A DNA stretch of 64,000 nt, taken from positions 7,937,722 through 8,001,721 of the forward strand of contig JASFXZ010000032.1 of NCBI GenBank assembly GCA_032209605.1. The letters are read 5' to 3'. The position numbers and the translations under genes were made by a program. Every line of letters starts with the position of its first letter. The stretch's first letter is position 1. This document shows, piece after piece, positions 47,301 through 58,262 of the stretch. Source of the stretch: Mactromeris polynyma (Eukaryota; Mollusca; Bivalvia; Venerida; Mactridae). The notes below the pieces were generated by a model. It had not been told where the DNA came from. It saw only the letters and a list, made by a program, of their open reading frames with translations, and searched no databases.

Positions 47301-50300
47301 GGAAACATTCCCAAAATGGTGAAAAAGAGCCCTGTTATTTATATTGCCAGGGTTTTAAATCGCTGTGTTAAACAGTCAACTCTCATTATAATGACGATGA
47401 TATTTCCCCGGATTTATGTTGTTGTATTGAATATGTAGTAATATCGAACAAGATCAATGACTCAATGTGCAGATTCATTCCAACGGGATTTGTGTTGCTA
47501 AACGAATATTGCGTTATAACGAATGTCAGTGAGAAAAGAGTTGACAGTACATGTAAAGTCTTCTGACATGTGCTACTAAGTATACATGATCCATGTATAC
47601 AAATATTGAATTTTCTGTCTTTAAACTATCAAAATGTTTTCTGCTTCAAAATTTAATGTATTCTTATGTTTCGTATTGGGGAAAATGTTTTCTAGTTTAC
47701 TCTTCTATAATACACTCCCAGGTATTAATTTGACATTAAAGAAATCAATTTTGCAACCACACCATTTTGATCAAATTTCTGCCTCATAATACGTCGTTAA
47801 ATAAGCAGGTAGCTAAACTGATGAAATAAAAGGAACACCGGTTCATATCATAAAGTTCATTAATTAAATCCCCAACGTTATTAATTAATCCCTGATTAGC
47901 CAAAGCTTAGAACAAAGATGTAAAACCCACAGGATAAATGGTACATGTATTCCTATAGAGTCAGATTCAAAGACAGTAAAAACAGAAATCAATAAGGTAA
48001 CACTAAACATTTAATATTAATACTTTAATTAATTGTAAAAATAACCATGCAGATTTGTGACTAGGGGCGGATCCAGGATTTGGTCTTATGGGGGGCGGGG
48101 CGGCGTAACAGTTTGATTTTTTTGGTTTTGCTCAAGCCTTATAAAAAGGAAATGACTGTGTTTAATTCTTTGTTTTCAAGTGGGATAATATTACATAGCA
48201 TATGTTTAAACATCATCATTATAGAATATAATGCTACAACAAATCAGAATCGCTTATTTGAAATTCTATAATTAAAGATCTCAGTATATATCGTATTTAT
48301 ACTCAGATATACATGTAAGGCTGGGGAATTTAGGGGGAATGCAACGGGTTTGCCCGCCCCCCCCCCCCCCGGATCTGCTAGTGGTGACACTCTGTCTGTA
48401 ATAAAAACCTGCCAATTATAAATGATATGTACTGCATAAAAAAGGAATACAATACATAATTCCATAAATAATTATATTTCTTAATCATATACTAATTAAG
48501 GTCGGAAGAAGAAATAATAATGCAGTGATTAAACAGGTGTCTTCAACTGAAATTAGTTTTTCTGAGGAACAAAATTGTGTTGTTTATCAAATTGGTGTTT
48601 TTTTATTTTTGATGACTGAAAATAATACAAATACTGATTGTTACATAAATCCAAGACACAGAAAATGGAACAATGGAAAAACATAATAAATGACACAATT
48701 AACATTTTTTTATTCTCACATTGGCAAAATAATTGCACAAGTTCTGGAAATCAATATTTTTCCACCGAAATAACTATTCAATGAAAATTAAAAATATATA
48801 TGCCACTCAATTATCTGTAACCAGAAGAATTTTAAATGTATAACAATAGTAAAAAATAACAACTATTGTCTTAAAAGGACCATCAACATAAAAATCACCA
48901 TACTCATTTAACACACTATATGTGTCATTCACTTTCTTAAAATGTTAATGTCAGGGGCATAATTATCACAAATTATGCTTTGTATTTAGATAATTACTTG
49001 TAAACATACTGCCAGTTTACAATAATCAACATGCATAAAGTCAAAGAATTAAGGCCTTACAAAAAATGTCTGTTTCCTGTAAACATTCTGAAAAACAGTG
49101 GGGTCAGTAATAAGGGATTTCCAATTTAGGGATTCTATTAGGTACTTAATTTCAAGGGTCATTTTGATAATTTTTTACTAGATTTACCTTTTTTATTGAA
49201 GATTTTATAGCCAAATTAACCTATAATTAAGAGAAAAATAAACCCTTCAGCCAGAATCCTGAGGGTCAAAATGTGTCTTTTTGGAAAGTCCTGGGGTTGA
49301 AGTATCAACTAAAGGGTTAAATGAAACCCCTGCCAATATTTGTTTTGGAATAGATATCACAATACCTTATTTTAGAACTGCCCAATTTGTTTTCGGTTTC
49401 CAGGAAACAGATTATCTTTTTGGCCTCAATGGAAACAGTCACAGATGACAAAATTCAGATCAGCAGAATTTTCATTAAGCATTACAATACATGTATGTAA
49501 TTGAATGTGGTAATTTTTCAGCTGTTATTTGGCTATATTCCTTAAGGCAGAAGTATATATTTTCCCCAATTTTAATGTGAATTCCTAATAAATCTGAAGA
49601 AAAAGGCTGTGTTCAATTTGGCCAAAATTTACCAAGTTTTCTCTCACAGGCAGTTTCTATAAATAGCAATTGTTGATTAATCGATCACTACATCCCTTAC
49701 TTTTATTCCTAAAATGTTGTGGTAATTTCTAGACCCCAGCCATTTCTAATTCAATGTGCAGAAATTCTTCATTTGAAGCATATGGGTCATAGTCAAAATA
49801 AACCCTGACTCCATACATACATAGCATCTGTGACTGCTCAACCTTGAAGCACTATAATGTGTAAATTTCTTATTGTTCTAAAATCACTGACTATCAATAA
49901 TAATTAATCATAACCAGCAGAATTTAAAAACTATGCATCAGGAAAAATAGTACAATTCTTTAATTCCAAAACATGTTAAATATTTCATAGCAAGTTGTGG
50001 TTCATCTATCAGTCTTGGAAAACAATGACGAGAAAAAAATGTAACAAAATGTCACTCATTTAATCATGAGGCTTCATGTGATGGAAGAGGGAAATCAAGA
50101 GTGTTCTCCTTTTGTATAAATGCAAAATTTAATGCAACACCTACTGTCAGAAAGAAAGCATCGCAGATATCCAATAAAAAAAGACGTTTAGATGTTTTTC
50201 TAGAAGCCAGATTGTGTAAACACCGATACATATGTAATTTGAAAACACCATCTGACACACAAGAAGCACATGCAATTTGAGCGACACTAGTGATGAAATT

Positions 50301-51802
50301 GTTCATACCATGTTCATTAGTCAATTCGTGTATTGATCAGAGTGATATTTCTTCAACTTATACAGTTTTTAACGATGCACAGCTATCAGATTCCTTAGAA
50401 CATGTTGGAACACAATTGTCTTTCACTAAAGTAGTATATAGATTTGCTACACTTGGTTTAATAACCTTGACTACGACATAGCAAAGACGTATTCAATGTG
50501 ACACATTGATTTATCATATTAGGATCAGGGTTCTCACTAGGATTTGAAAACATGAGTTCAAAACTGTGCTTCAATCCTTCTATGCAATTTCAAAGACATT
50601 TTGCCAGAAACATGAGTCCCAGGGAAAAGGACAGCGAGTCCAGTGAGAACCCTGCTGAGGATTGAATAATATCAAAACATAAATATTATGTCAACTTACT
50701 TTCTCCAACCTGCAAGTGGTAACTTTTTATCTTCCTCGCTTCTGAATGCAACAGCAATGGCTGCCAATGGCCAGGCAAGTAACAACGATATTCCAATAAG
50801 AAGAACCCGGAGAGGAGCTATTGTTACAGACATAATTACTATCTGAAAAATAAATTTAACCACTATTGAAAAAAATTTCATAATGTAAAACAAGAGGCTT
50901 GTAATGAAAAATATCGCCCCGCTCTGTCCTTGTGATGTTTATTTCCCCCTCAAAGTGCACTGCCACCTTTCCTCTAGAAGTGGAAAAATACACTGAAATG
51001 CAAAGTTATTTAAAGTAAACTATCATATTTGTAATTATTAAGCTATAAACAAACTAGAATGTGTATTCTGGTGTTAAGATTGCAACGGCTAGTGCACAAG
51101 TTGAGTCACAGTCTGGTTCTTCAGGATCTGGTGGATTATCCACAGCAATGAATGCATTATATGGGTGTAGGCCGTGGGTGTTGTGGTGTGGGTTAGATGG
51201 CCACCCAGTTAGCTCAGTCAGTGGAGCGCTGTAATAGAGTATAGGGAGTTGTGGGTTTGAGCCCCACATCACACTTTTCCCAGATGGTGGCAATGGCAGC
51301 GTGTTTGACCACCCATGCCATGGGCTTTGAGCCTTGAATGCCAGAAGAGAGAGGGATGTAGTGATGTGGTGTAAGCTCATTGGGTAGAGCATCATACTAG
51401 TGTTTAGATGTTCATGGACTTGACATCCACTGTAATCCACATCATGAGAACGTTTTCCCCTTTATTTACTTCATGATTGAGGAAGAGGAATAGATGTGCA
51501 GATCTATCCTAATCTTTAAATGCGATTGAATGGAAGATACATCATGTAAAGTTAAACTTAAATTATTTCAGACATTTACAATATTAGAAACGAAATGTGA
51601 AACAACTCAAGTTATTTCCACGCATACAATTCCACGTAAAATCCAAAATTCTATTCATATCCGAAATTCACTGCACTATAACAAAAACAAATCAATTTCA
51701 AACCTGAAATATTTCCAAATAGCCCAACTGCAGCTTGTGCACAAAGGGGTTTTGGATTTCGGGACCAACCAGAGATTCCTGACGAGGTATTGGCTTTCTC
51801 AT
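32320..51802 (-). CDS. LPCAT2: Lysophosphatidylcholine acyltransferase (LPCAT1/2 type) with alternative catalytic exons
   Basis: Exons: 51704-51802, 50700-50842, one of 45269-45489 (A) or 42907-43127 (B), 37405-37578, 37019-37077, 36599-36633, 36127-36181, 35721-35803, 35216-35341, 34703-34853, 33841-33939, 33179-33320, 32320-32489. Phases agree and either form has 518 codons (human LPCAT1/2 about 534/544). The N-terminus carries NPFVHKLQLG, then a hydrophobic membrane anchor (APLRVLLIGISLLLAWPLAA). HX4D is in exon A or B. EGTCTNRT (198-205), PGVPVQP and TWTWEGPGAL follow. C-terminal EF-hands include DRDGSGTIDFREY and DSDKDGKITYGEF. The family transfers acyl or acetyl from CoA to lysophospholipids (phosphatidylcholine remodelling, PAF synthesis) at the ER and lipid droplets, with calcium input via EF-hands in LPCAT2. 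The C-terminus (HVKSE) lacks KKxx. Head-to-head with CK1 alpha. Confidence 0.92.
34012..34320 (-). mobile_element. tRNA-derived SINE, possibly of the MetaSINE group
   Basis: On the minus strand the tRNA-like head has A box TGTGGTCTAGTGGTTATGG and B box GGGGTTCGAATCCC. It is followed by ATCCAGCTGGCTTACAGAAG and GTCGGTGATTCTACCCAGGT. That central block resembles the conserved core described for MetaSINEs; the family name is from memory. The 3' end is duplicated (GAAGTGGAGGGCATTCTTTG and a variant, each with TAATGGGATTTAA). LPCAT intron. Confidence 0.65.
34503..34555. repeat. Short foldback hairpin, AAAACTATTGTAAC family
   Basis: CTAAACTATGGTAACT and AGTTGCCATAGTTTTAC pair over about 16 bp with one bulge and one mismatch. 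Related hairpins: 46784-46853 and, less complete, about 31712-31778. Confidence 0.6.
35450..35695 (-). mobile_element. tRNA-derived SINE, copy 2
   Basis: The minus-strand head has A box TTGGCTGAGTGGTTAAAAG and B-box-like GATTCAAATCC; the body is shared with 16612-16812, ending at TGACACTTTAATAA on the minus strand. LPCAT intron. Confidence 0.75.
36262..36440. mobile_element. Repeat of the AGGGATAAAGGGAGAGAAC family
   Basis: Starts ATCACAGGAGATTGTCACAA and carries three or four tandem variants of GTTCTCTCCCTTTATCCCTT. LPCAT intron. Confidence 0.55.
40238..40962. repeat. 32-bp minisatellite (about 22 copies)
   Basis: Unit GATCAATAACCTCTCCAGAG followed by AGGCCCTCTATT. Copies between about 40260 and 40530 are nearly identical; those after 40540 are strongly diverged (GTGGCCCTCACTTG, GTGACACTGTCTTG). 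Related single blocks near 13000-13100 and 25070-25300 (ACCTCTCTAGAGCAAAA, GAGAGGTTGATTGATAG) suggest the unit arose inside a dispersed repeat. Confidence 0.93.
41530..42160. repeat. 18-bp tandem array (GATGTGAATGATAATTGC)
   Basis: About 35 imperfect units with many substitutions and short deletions; one part stays open and would read as Asn/Asp-rich peptide, but there is no gene structure. It begins about 750 bp beyond LPCAT exon B in transcription order. Confidence 0.9.
42907..43127 (-). CDS. LPCAT alternative catalytic exon B (LPCAT2-like, HSSPFD)
   Basis: 221 nt, the same length and phases as exon A; acceptor TTCTTATACAG, donor TTTCAG then GTATTA. It encodes SFQNMKIRGKCASPQEAPV, then VAPHSSPFDV (HX4D, 123-128) and GIPSSVSRAENSKMLLIS. 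The EAPV..APHS and PSxVSRxEN blocks resemble vertebrate LPCAT2. If A and B were both kept, the joined frame hits TAG at the third codon. Confidence 0.88.
43128..45268. other. Intron between LPCAT exons A and B
   Basis: 2.1 kb containing the decayed third exon (44410-44525). Otherwise AT-rich with no recognised element; any splice-control sequence for the exon choice would be expected here or in the two flanking introns. Confidence 0.6.
44410..44525 (-). pseudogene. Decayed third copy of the LPCAT catalytic exon
   Basis: Lies between exons A and B and aligns with exon B. Shared blocks on the plus strand include AAATGGTGAC, GGGGCCAC, TGGTGCTTCC, GATGCACACT, GCCCCTTATTTT and AGAATGCC. The region equivalent to VAPHSSPFD reads VAPYLSPFK, so both HX4D catalytic residues are lost, and a 10-bp deletion next to it breaks the frame. 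Confidence 0.75.
45269..45489 (-). CDS. LPCAT alternative catalytic exon A (LPCAT1-like, HSSYFD)
   Basis: 221 nt, acceptor TTTCTTTCTAG, donor GAA then GTATGA; starts after a phase 2 exon and ends in phase 1. It encodes FFMGGFYHVSVKG, then APHSSYFDA (HX4D, residues 124-129 of this form) and TSVVAKWGNGQVPLFG. The HSSYFDA motif and the downstream SxVxKxxxxxxPxxG pattern resemble vertebrate LPCAT1. Joining to exon 2 and exon 4 restores the frame. Confidence 0.88.
46784..46853. repeat. Foldback hairpin with 24-bp stem, AAAACTATTGTAAC family
   Basis: Arms TTAGTGCAAAACTACTGTAA and the inverse of TTACTGTTGTTAG-like CAACAGTTTTGCACTAA pair over about 24 bp with few mismatches around the loop ATTTCGATAAAGAA. 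Confidence 0.65.
48061..48381. mobile_element. MITE-like element with CTAG..GATCC ends
   Basis: Begins CTAGGGGCGGATCCAGGATT and ends GGATCTGCTAG after a long C run. Internal TTTTTGGTTTTGCTCAAGCC and ATTAAAGATCTC are shared with a partial copy near 36751-36860. Confidence 0.55.
50526..50654. mobile_element. Small hAT-like MITE
   Basis: 129 bp with perfect 13-bp ends CAGGGTTCTCACT and AGTGAGAACCCTG. Flanks ATTAGGAT and CTGAGGAT agree at 6 of 8 positions, a plausible aged 8-bp target duplication. It lies about 45 bp beyond the donor of LPCAT exon 2. Confidence 0.8.
51195..51445 (+). mobile_element. Dimeric tRNA-derived SINE
   Basis: The first unit has A box TTAGCTCAGTCAGTGGAGC and B box GGGTTTGAGCCCC. 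The second has AGCTCATTGGGTAGAGC and a degenerate B box, GGACTTGACATCC. Same family as the split copy at 18481-19100. LPCAT intron 1. Confidence 0.75.
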
Positions 51803-52055
51803 TTTGTTTGTTATCGCTATATCACTTTCTGACGTCGATTTAAAATCCGACTGCTATTGATCAATCAACGGAAACGAATTCGTCAGAAGTTTTGGCGCAT
51901 GCGCAAAGATCAAATATAATTTTGATGCATTGTGGGTAATATATTGCGATGCAACCACCCAAGATGGCAACCAAGTGAAAACTGGTTTTCAACAGGTTTC
52001 TCAGTCAATTTTCTATATAATTCATTCTCATCAACCGTTCACACTGGCGGGAAAA
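51803..52055. promoter_or_regulatory. Bidirectional promoter, LPCAT / CK1 alpha
   Basis: 253 bp separate the two start codons. TGCATTGTGGGTA (51926-51938) matches the reverse complement of the ZNF143/Staf consensus (WCCCANAATGCA), a factor known at bidirectional promoters. AAGATGGC (51961-51968) is a YY1-type site. TGACGTCG (51830-51837) is close to a CRE. No TATA box. Upstream ATGs before the CK1 start open short frames, e.g. 51949 with 9 codons to TGA. Confidence 0.65.
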
Positions 52056-53024
52056 ATGGATAGCGCGGTTGGTAAATCGAGCGATTTCCTCGTAGGTGGG
52101 AAATATCGATTGGTTAGAAAGATTGGGAGTGGTTCATTTGGTGACATTTATCTTGGCATCAACATCACAAATGGGGAAGAAGTGGCCGTAAAAATGGAAT
52201 CCACAAAGGCTAGACACCCCCAATTGTTATATGAAAGTAAACTCTATAAAATACTCCAAGGGGGTGTTGGTATACCTCACATCAGATATTACGGAAATGA
52301 AAAAGAATACAATGTTCTGGTGATGGATCTACTTGGTCCCAGTTTGGAGGATCTTTTTAACTTTTGCTCTCGACGTTTTACCATGAAAACAGTGCTTATG
52401 CTTGCTGACCAAATGATTGGAAGGATTGAATATGTACACAATAAAAACTTTATTCACAGAGATGTGAAACCAGACAACTTCCTAATGGGCATTGGTCGTC
52501 ACTGTAATAAAGTGTTTTTGATTGACTTTGGTCTGGCTAAAAAATACAGAGACAGTCGAACCAGAACGCATATAGCATACAGAGAAGATAAGAATCTTAC
52601 GGGTACCGCCCGCTACGCCAGCATCAATGCTCACTTGGGTATTGAGCAAAGTCGACGTGATGATATGGAATCCCTCGGTTATGTGCTGATGTATTTCAAC
52701 CGCGGAAGTTTGCCATGGCAAGGGTTAAAAGCCAACACAAAAAAGCAGAAGTATGAAAAAATCAGTGAAAAGAAAATGTCAACACCCGTTGAAGTGCTAT
52801 GTAAAGGATTCCCAGCTGAATTTGCAATGTATCTCAACTACTGCCGGGGATTGCGATTTGAAGAAGCACCTGACTACATGTATCTACGCCAGCTCTTCAG
52901 AATCCTGTTTCGCACACTGAATTACCAGTATGACTACACATTTGACTGGACAATGCTTAAACAAAAAGCAGCCGCTGTTGCTCAGTCCACGACTCAATGC
53001 ACAGCTGGCACTACTGGTCGTTAA
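52056..53024 (+). CDS. CSNK1A1: Casein kinase 1 alpha, intronless
   Basis: 322 codons in one exon, starting at an ATG in good context (GAAAAATGG). The frame is open further upstream but has no in-frame ATG there. Kinase landmarks: GSGSFGDIY loop (24-32), VAVK (K46), HRDVKPDNF (D136), DFG (157-159), [11 protein letters not shown]. The CK1-specific nuclear/anion-binding region [13 protein letters not shown] is present. The tail is short ([10 protein letters not shown]...), so it is the alpha rather than the delta/epsilon type. The family phosphorylates primed or acidic sites and acts in Wnt (beta-catenin Ser45), Hedgehog and clock pathways. Vertebrate CSNK1A1 has many introns, so this locus may derive from a retrocopy, or the lineage may have lost introns. 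Head-to-head with LPCAT; a very long 3' UTR is likely. Confidence 0.96.
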   Translation: MDSAVGKSSDFLVGGKYRLVRKIGSGSFGDIYLGINITNGEEVAVKMESTKARHPQLLYESKLYKILQGGVGIPHIRYYGNEKEYNVLVMDLLGPSLEDLFNFCSRRFTMKTVLMLADQMIGRIEYVHNKNFIHRDVKPDNFLMGIGRHCNKVFLIDFGLAKKYRDSRTRTHIAYREDKNLTGTARYASINAHLGIEQSRRDDMESLGYVLMYFNRGSLPWQGLKANTKKQKYEKISEKKMSTPVEVLCKGFPAEFAMYLNYCRGLRFEEAPDYMYLRQLFRILFRTLNYQYDYTFDWTMLKQKAAAVAQSTTQCTAGTTGR

Positions 53025-55138
53025 CTTGAACTGATCGTGAGGAGTCTAAACTAAAAATCTTGTAATAGGTGTAGATGTGTTATAAATGTTTTTCTGTTCG
53101 GTTATTGTATCAAAAATTAGCAAACTATTGTAACAAAATGTGATTATGTTGAGAAAGATTAGAATGAATAGCATACGTAGTAACTCTTTGTTGTATTCCA
53201 TAAATTTGTATTGTTTACTTGATCTTTCTTAATTTGACCATTATTTTATCCAGAAGATCTATGTTTAAGTTATCATTCATCAGTGTGTGTATAGATAAAT
53301 GCAGACTCCAATCTTGCATTATATTTAGTCAGGTGTGATATAGAAAATTGCTGTATGAGAATTACCACACTTTCAAATGTGACTCATTTTTGTACTGATA
53401 AAGTATGATGTACATATTATATGCTGTGTAAATATATATATAATAATTGTTAATATTATTTCATTGAAAGCGAAAGGGACTTGTAAGCATGTGTTTGAGC
53501 TTAACGCTTGAACAGAGCTATAATGCGGTAATGTGTTACAAATATGTCACCTGCTTGAACTATGTAAGTCCTGAACGTCAGCTTATTTTGCTATCATTCA
53601 AAGTATTTTATGTGTCTGTTAAGTTGCTTGCAACCAGGTGAGTTAAGCGTACATGTTCATTTTATGTACATATCTAGTGATGATCTGTTCAGCATGTTTC
53701 GGATGCTCCATGTTTCATTAGTAAGAACACTTTCTGAAAGTACAAGAGATATCACCGAGTGATTATTTTTTTGCATAAGTACCCAAACTGCACAGTCATG
53801 TATGCTGTTGGTGTGCGTAAATGAAGTTGTTGGCATTTATTTTTGCCTGGTTACTGTGAGTGTTGAAATCAAAATAATGGCAGCTATTCAGTTAGTCATT
53901 GTATGTACACCTGTTTAGAATGAATTGAAAACATTTGGGATGTATAATTTTGATTATTCGGAGCTTTTCTCGAACAAATATATCAAGGGTTCAGAGCAAG
54001 ACTATCCTTACTCCTATGTACTTATATAGGAGTAAGTACAGTCGTGCACTAAACCCTTGGTATGTACTTTTGCTTATTTGTCATTGTATATTACCATAAA
54101 ATGAATGTAAGCTTTCTTATATGTAAACATGTTTTATACACGGACTTACATATGTTCAATTAACTGTATAAATGTGTGATCTTGACAAGGATATGAAATA
54201 ATGTAGTATATACCTGTTGTAGCTGTAATTGAGCATTTTAAATTTTTGTATGTGATAACTGATAGCTGATCTAGCGCTGTAATGTTAACACTCTTTATAT
54301 GTATGTGTGTGTGTGCATATTGTCTACATTTCATTAACTATAAGGAACAATAATGAACAATATATACCTAGCTGTCAAACACTTGAATGCATGTCATCAT
54401 TATTCTTCAGAGCAACATGATAGCATTTAGAATGATAATGTTTTTATAATTGTCATAGTTTATTTTTACACTGTGGCTAGAATGACCGAATTTGTGTTAA
54501 TACGCTCTGCATGGAAGGTACACCTTTACATAATCTGAAGAACTTTAATAAATTCATGTAGATAGGTTTAGTCATGAACTCGCGATTGTTAGATATCATG
54601 TAGACAGTTTTTGTAATAACTACTATTGTAGAATCTTGTAACTTTCTAATGTTTGTGTGATCCATTCTTACTTTGACTAATCCTTTAGTGCGTTGAATGT
54701 TTATTTACAACAAGCTAATGCACATGTTGTTGTCTTCTGTGTAACAGTAAATTATATGGACTGGGTTTCATGGCATACCACAACAAAACCATTCATTTGT
54801 CCAACATATGTGATATAATCTATTAATAGCAATTGTTTTGGTTCATTGAACATCAGACTTGAAATGTTGAAGGTAAACGATAATAATGTGCCCGCTTTGA
54901 AGGTTATATATTATATTGCTCATTTTGATTGGTTGCTTTGCCTGTAAGTGGCTTCACCATTTGGTTTCTGGTTTACAAATGAAAACGCATGTGCCTGCGA
55001 TGGTTTAACTTCATGGTACGACTGCTGTCAGCCGCTTTGACCTTACAACCAATAAAGGTTCCCAATTGGTTACTTGAGAATGCTAGGGCCCATGGCCAAC
55101 AAAGTTTGTAGGGGGATAGTTTGTAGGAGCCATATATA

Positions 55139-55494
55139 CACTGCCATCCAAACGTTTCTTCACACTTGAATATTTTGACAGAATTTCAAATAAGCATGGA
55201 TGACCATGAAGTAAAATTATTCATCTCACTTCTGTGATGGATAGTTAAGAATTAACAATTTGCACATCTCAGCAGCAGCATCAATCGGCCATCATCTGAA
55301 ACCAAAATTTGTATGTGTAACTGATTGATACAAAAAATGAGATAACTTGTTTCAGTACAAATTCATTAATACTTGTACAGAAAATTATTGCTGTGTCAAA
55401 AAGCATTTTCAATTTATTGCATGTTACACAAATATGAAAATACATTAATTACAATGGAATTGTCGAAGTGTGAAGGAACTTTTGGAGGGCAGTG
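55139..55494. mobile_element. Tc1/mariner-like MITE, family 3, copy 1
   Basis: 356 bp from CACTGCCATCCAAACGTTTC to GGAACTTTTGGAGGGCAGTG, imperfect inverted ends of about 29 bp with TA on both sides. About 90% similar by eye to 57505-57878. Confidence 0.88.
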
Positions 55495-57504
55495 TATATT
55501 GTTTTATTGTCTTGCTCTTAAATTCTGGTGTTATTGAAATGTTATTTTAATCTCTGATGTACACATGTAAGCACTGTAAACCACGTATTAGAAAGAAATA
55601 TAAAGCGTATACAATTATATTATCTATTATGTTTTCTAATAGTTTAATATGTAACATGCTAGTAAATGCAAGCACTGGACCAGTCATACACCAATGCAGA
55701 ATATTCAGCTGTGAGAATCTTGTAATTTTTCACCTTATTTCTTGCACTGAAAATTTTCGGATTTCGTCGGATATGTAGAAAAGTGGTAATATTGTTATGC
55801 CTTAAGGGTTAATGGGTAGCCCTTGATTCTTAAAGATCTCGCATTTTCTCCTGGATTTTGTGATCATCTATAGCCCTTGCATGGCATTCAAATTTTGGAA
55901 AGAGTAACAAGAGTTACCGAGTTTTTGCAGAGTATTTGTGCAGCAAATAATCATTACATGTAGATGGTCATATTTTCCATCAAAATATGACAAATTTATA
56001 ATTGGACATAATTAGCATGTTAAAGCCTCCATACAGACATTCCCTAAAACACTGCATTATAACTGTTCTTAGAATGTGTCGAAACAGCAAAACACAAGTC
56101 CGACAGGTATTTCCTATTCTTGCGCTAACTCGGAGTGTAGTTCAGGATAGTATAGGATTAATGTATTTCTGGATTAGGTAACATGTAGCCAAGTGACTGT
56201 ATGGAGGCATTGACCACCAATGTTCTAATTATTAATGGCTATGCCTGTTTTGACAAAAATCAAGAATATGAACCTTTAAGATGTATGACTTATTTTCATA
56301 AATACTGAAGGCGCTGTTGGTAGTTGAACAGCCAGCATTGGAAATGAAGGCTATCTCTACATTGTGTATGTTGTACTTTGCTTTTTGCTGTGAAAAGGTT
56401 TGACTGTATAATTATATTGGTGGATTTTACAACTTTTACAGCTAGCAAAAATATTGTAATTATTTTCTGATAAGGCTTTGTTGTGGGAGTCGACACTTTT
56501 TCATTTTTCTCATTTAATTTTTGCTACATATTCTGTATCATGTTTCATAATATCTCCTGTTTTGTAAATAGTAACGGATTTTTGCTGTAGAAAATGTGAC
56601 TATTGTTGTCGACATAGCCAGTGATTTACATAAAAATGATTTCTACAAGAATTAATTTGTTCTTAAAGAGTCATTCCATTAGTAAGACAAGAGGTTATGA
56701 AATTGTTGAGGCTTTTTGTAGCTACAGGCAAATGAACACGGACATTATAATATGTCTGTGGACCAGTCTCTAGTGAATAATGACCTTGATTGGCTAATGG
56801 CATGACAACTATTTTTGTCATATTGTTAACTCGGATAAAAAACAAAATTGTTGAAGACATCAAATTTTCGTTTCAAGTCAATGCATTCAAAACGAAGGAC
56901 ACAACTTGTGTTGCTTTACATGAATAATATTTATTTGTAGCCTGTGTAAACGCACTTGAATATTTATATATTGGGTAAAAACTTTATATAGATTGTATTG
57001 GATGACAACAAAACTTTGATGCTTAATTAAAACAATCAGAAGATTCATAATGCTATCGATTATTCAAAGTACCGATAATAAAACATCAAACATATATATC
57101 ATATGAATATTCATTACTTGAGTAAGAAATGGTGGTTGACGTGTTGTAGGTTTACGTCTATCAATCATGAACATTTCATAGAAAAAAATGGAAATGATTA
57201 TGTGTTGTAACAATTTAGCAATGCTACGCTGGTATTTGATTGCTGTCTGTATATTGAGAAATTTTTAATTGGCTATTTTCGTTTCACAACATATCTTTGT
57301 AGGATTGTGAATTTATTTTGTTTTACTATAAAAAAGGGAATTTTGACTGGTAACTTCATGTATATTTTTTTGCACAACTCCTTATTCAAAGAGTTTGTAA
57401 GAAGATAACAGAAAGAGGTCATAATTTGGTGGTAATTTGCCTCTTCCATTTTTCATGTTCATAGATAAAATCAAACATTTGAACTCAATACGGACAATTT
57501 TATA

Positions 57505-57878
57505 CACTGCCATCCTAAAGTTTCTTCAAACATGAATATTTTGAATATCATTACTTTTTATGCAAAATTTCAAATAAGACATGTATGACCATGACATAAA
57601 ATTATTCATCCCACTTCTGTGATGGATAGATAAGAATATACAATTTGCACATCTCAGCAGCAGCATCAATCGGCCATCATCTGAAACCAAAATTTGTATG
57701 TGTAACTGATTGATACAAAAAATGAGATAATTTGTTTCTGTACAAATTTATAAATACTTCTACAGAAAATTATTGCTGTGTCAAAAAGCACTCAATTTAT
57801 TGTATGTGACACAAATATGAAAATACATTAACTGCAAATGGAATCGTCTAAGTGTGAAGGAACTTTTGGAGGGCAGTG
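57505..57878. mobile_element. Tc1/mariner-like MITE, family 3, copy 2
   Basis: 374 bp from CACTGCCATCCTAAAGTTTC to GGAACTTTTGGAGGGCAGTG, flanked by TA. Same orientation as copy 1; shares CATCTCAGCAGCAGCATCAA and the remainder. Confidence 0.88.
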
Positions 57879-58098
57879 TATGTTCAGTAAGAATACAAAA
57901 CTGATTTAATACATTTTGTTTCCACTCAAATCTTCCTTTTTCTAGGACTGTGCATTCATTCCAGCTACCCTAGTGAATGTGGAATATTTATGTATATGTT
58001 TTTTAGTACTTTGTTGAGATCTAGATTATGTACTGTAGCATCATAGACCTCGCTGAAAATAAAGCTTAAACTAAATGTATTTCTTGTTGTCATCTAAG

Positions 58099-58262
58099 GG
58101 CTACTCCAGAAAAATCTCCTTGGTGGGTAGGAACAATAAGGGGACCACCAACAGAATTTTATACGGGTTTTTAACCCCCCCTCCCCACCAATAGAATGTT
58201 GCCCACCCCCTAGGTCATTTTGTTTGTCGTTCCTACCCCAGGGATGTTTCTCTGAAATAGCC
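58099..58262. mobile_element. Short MITE with GGCTAYTYCAGA ends
   Basis: The left end GGCTACTCCAGAAAAATCTC continues to GGGTAGGAAC. The right end is its inverse, GTTCCTACCCCAGGGATG then TTTCTCTGAAATAGCC; arms about 33 bp, inside rich in C. Confidence 0.75.

Larger units (their letters stand above)
45490..50699. other. LPCAT intron upstream of exon A
   Basis: 5.2 kb without exons. Contains a three-copy 21-bp repeat (46138-46205, CAGTGTTCCTGGGTTACCCA), a hairpin (46784-46853), a MITE (48061-48381) and a small hAT-like MITE (50526-50654). The remainder is featureless AT-rich DNA. Confidence 0.6.
53025..58063 (+). other. Probable long 3' UTR of CK1 alpha
   Basis: No exon is seen on either strand for 5 kb after the stop. 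AATAAA hexamers occur at about 54547, 55050, 57078 and 58058-58063, so alternative poly(A) sites are possible; the last is a reasonable end. Two copies of one MITE lie in it (55139, 57505), and a hairpin near 53985-54063 has perfect arms CTTACTCCTAT and ATAGGAGTAAG. The UTR length is inference. Confidence 0.5.

Noticed and set aside
51930..52055. N-terminal extension of CK1 alpha by 42 codons
   Set aside because: The frame is open but has no ATG before 52056, and the family N-terminus matches the 52056 start.
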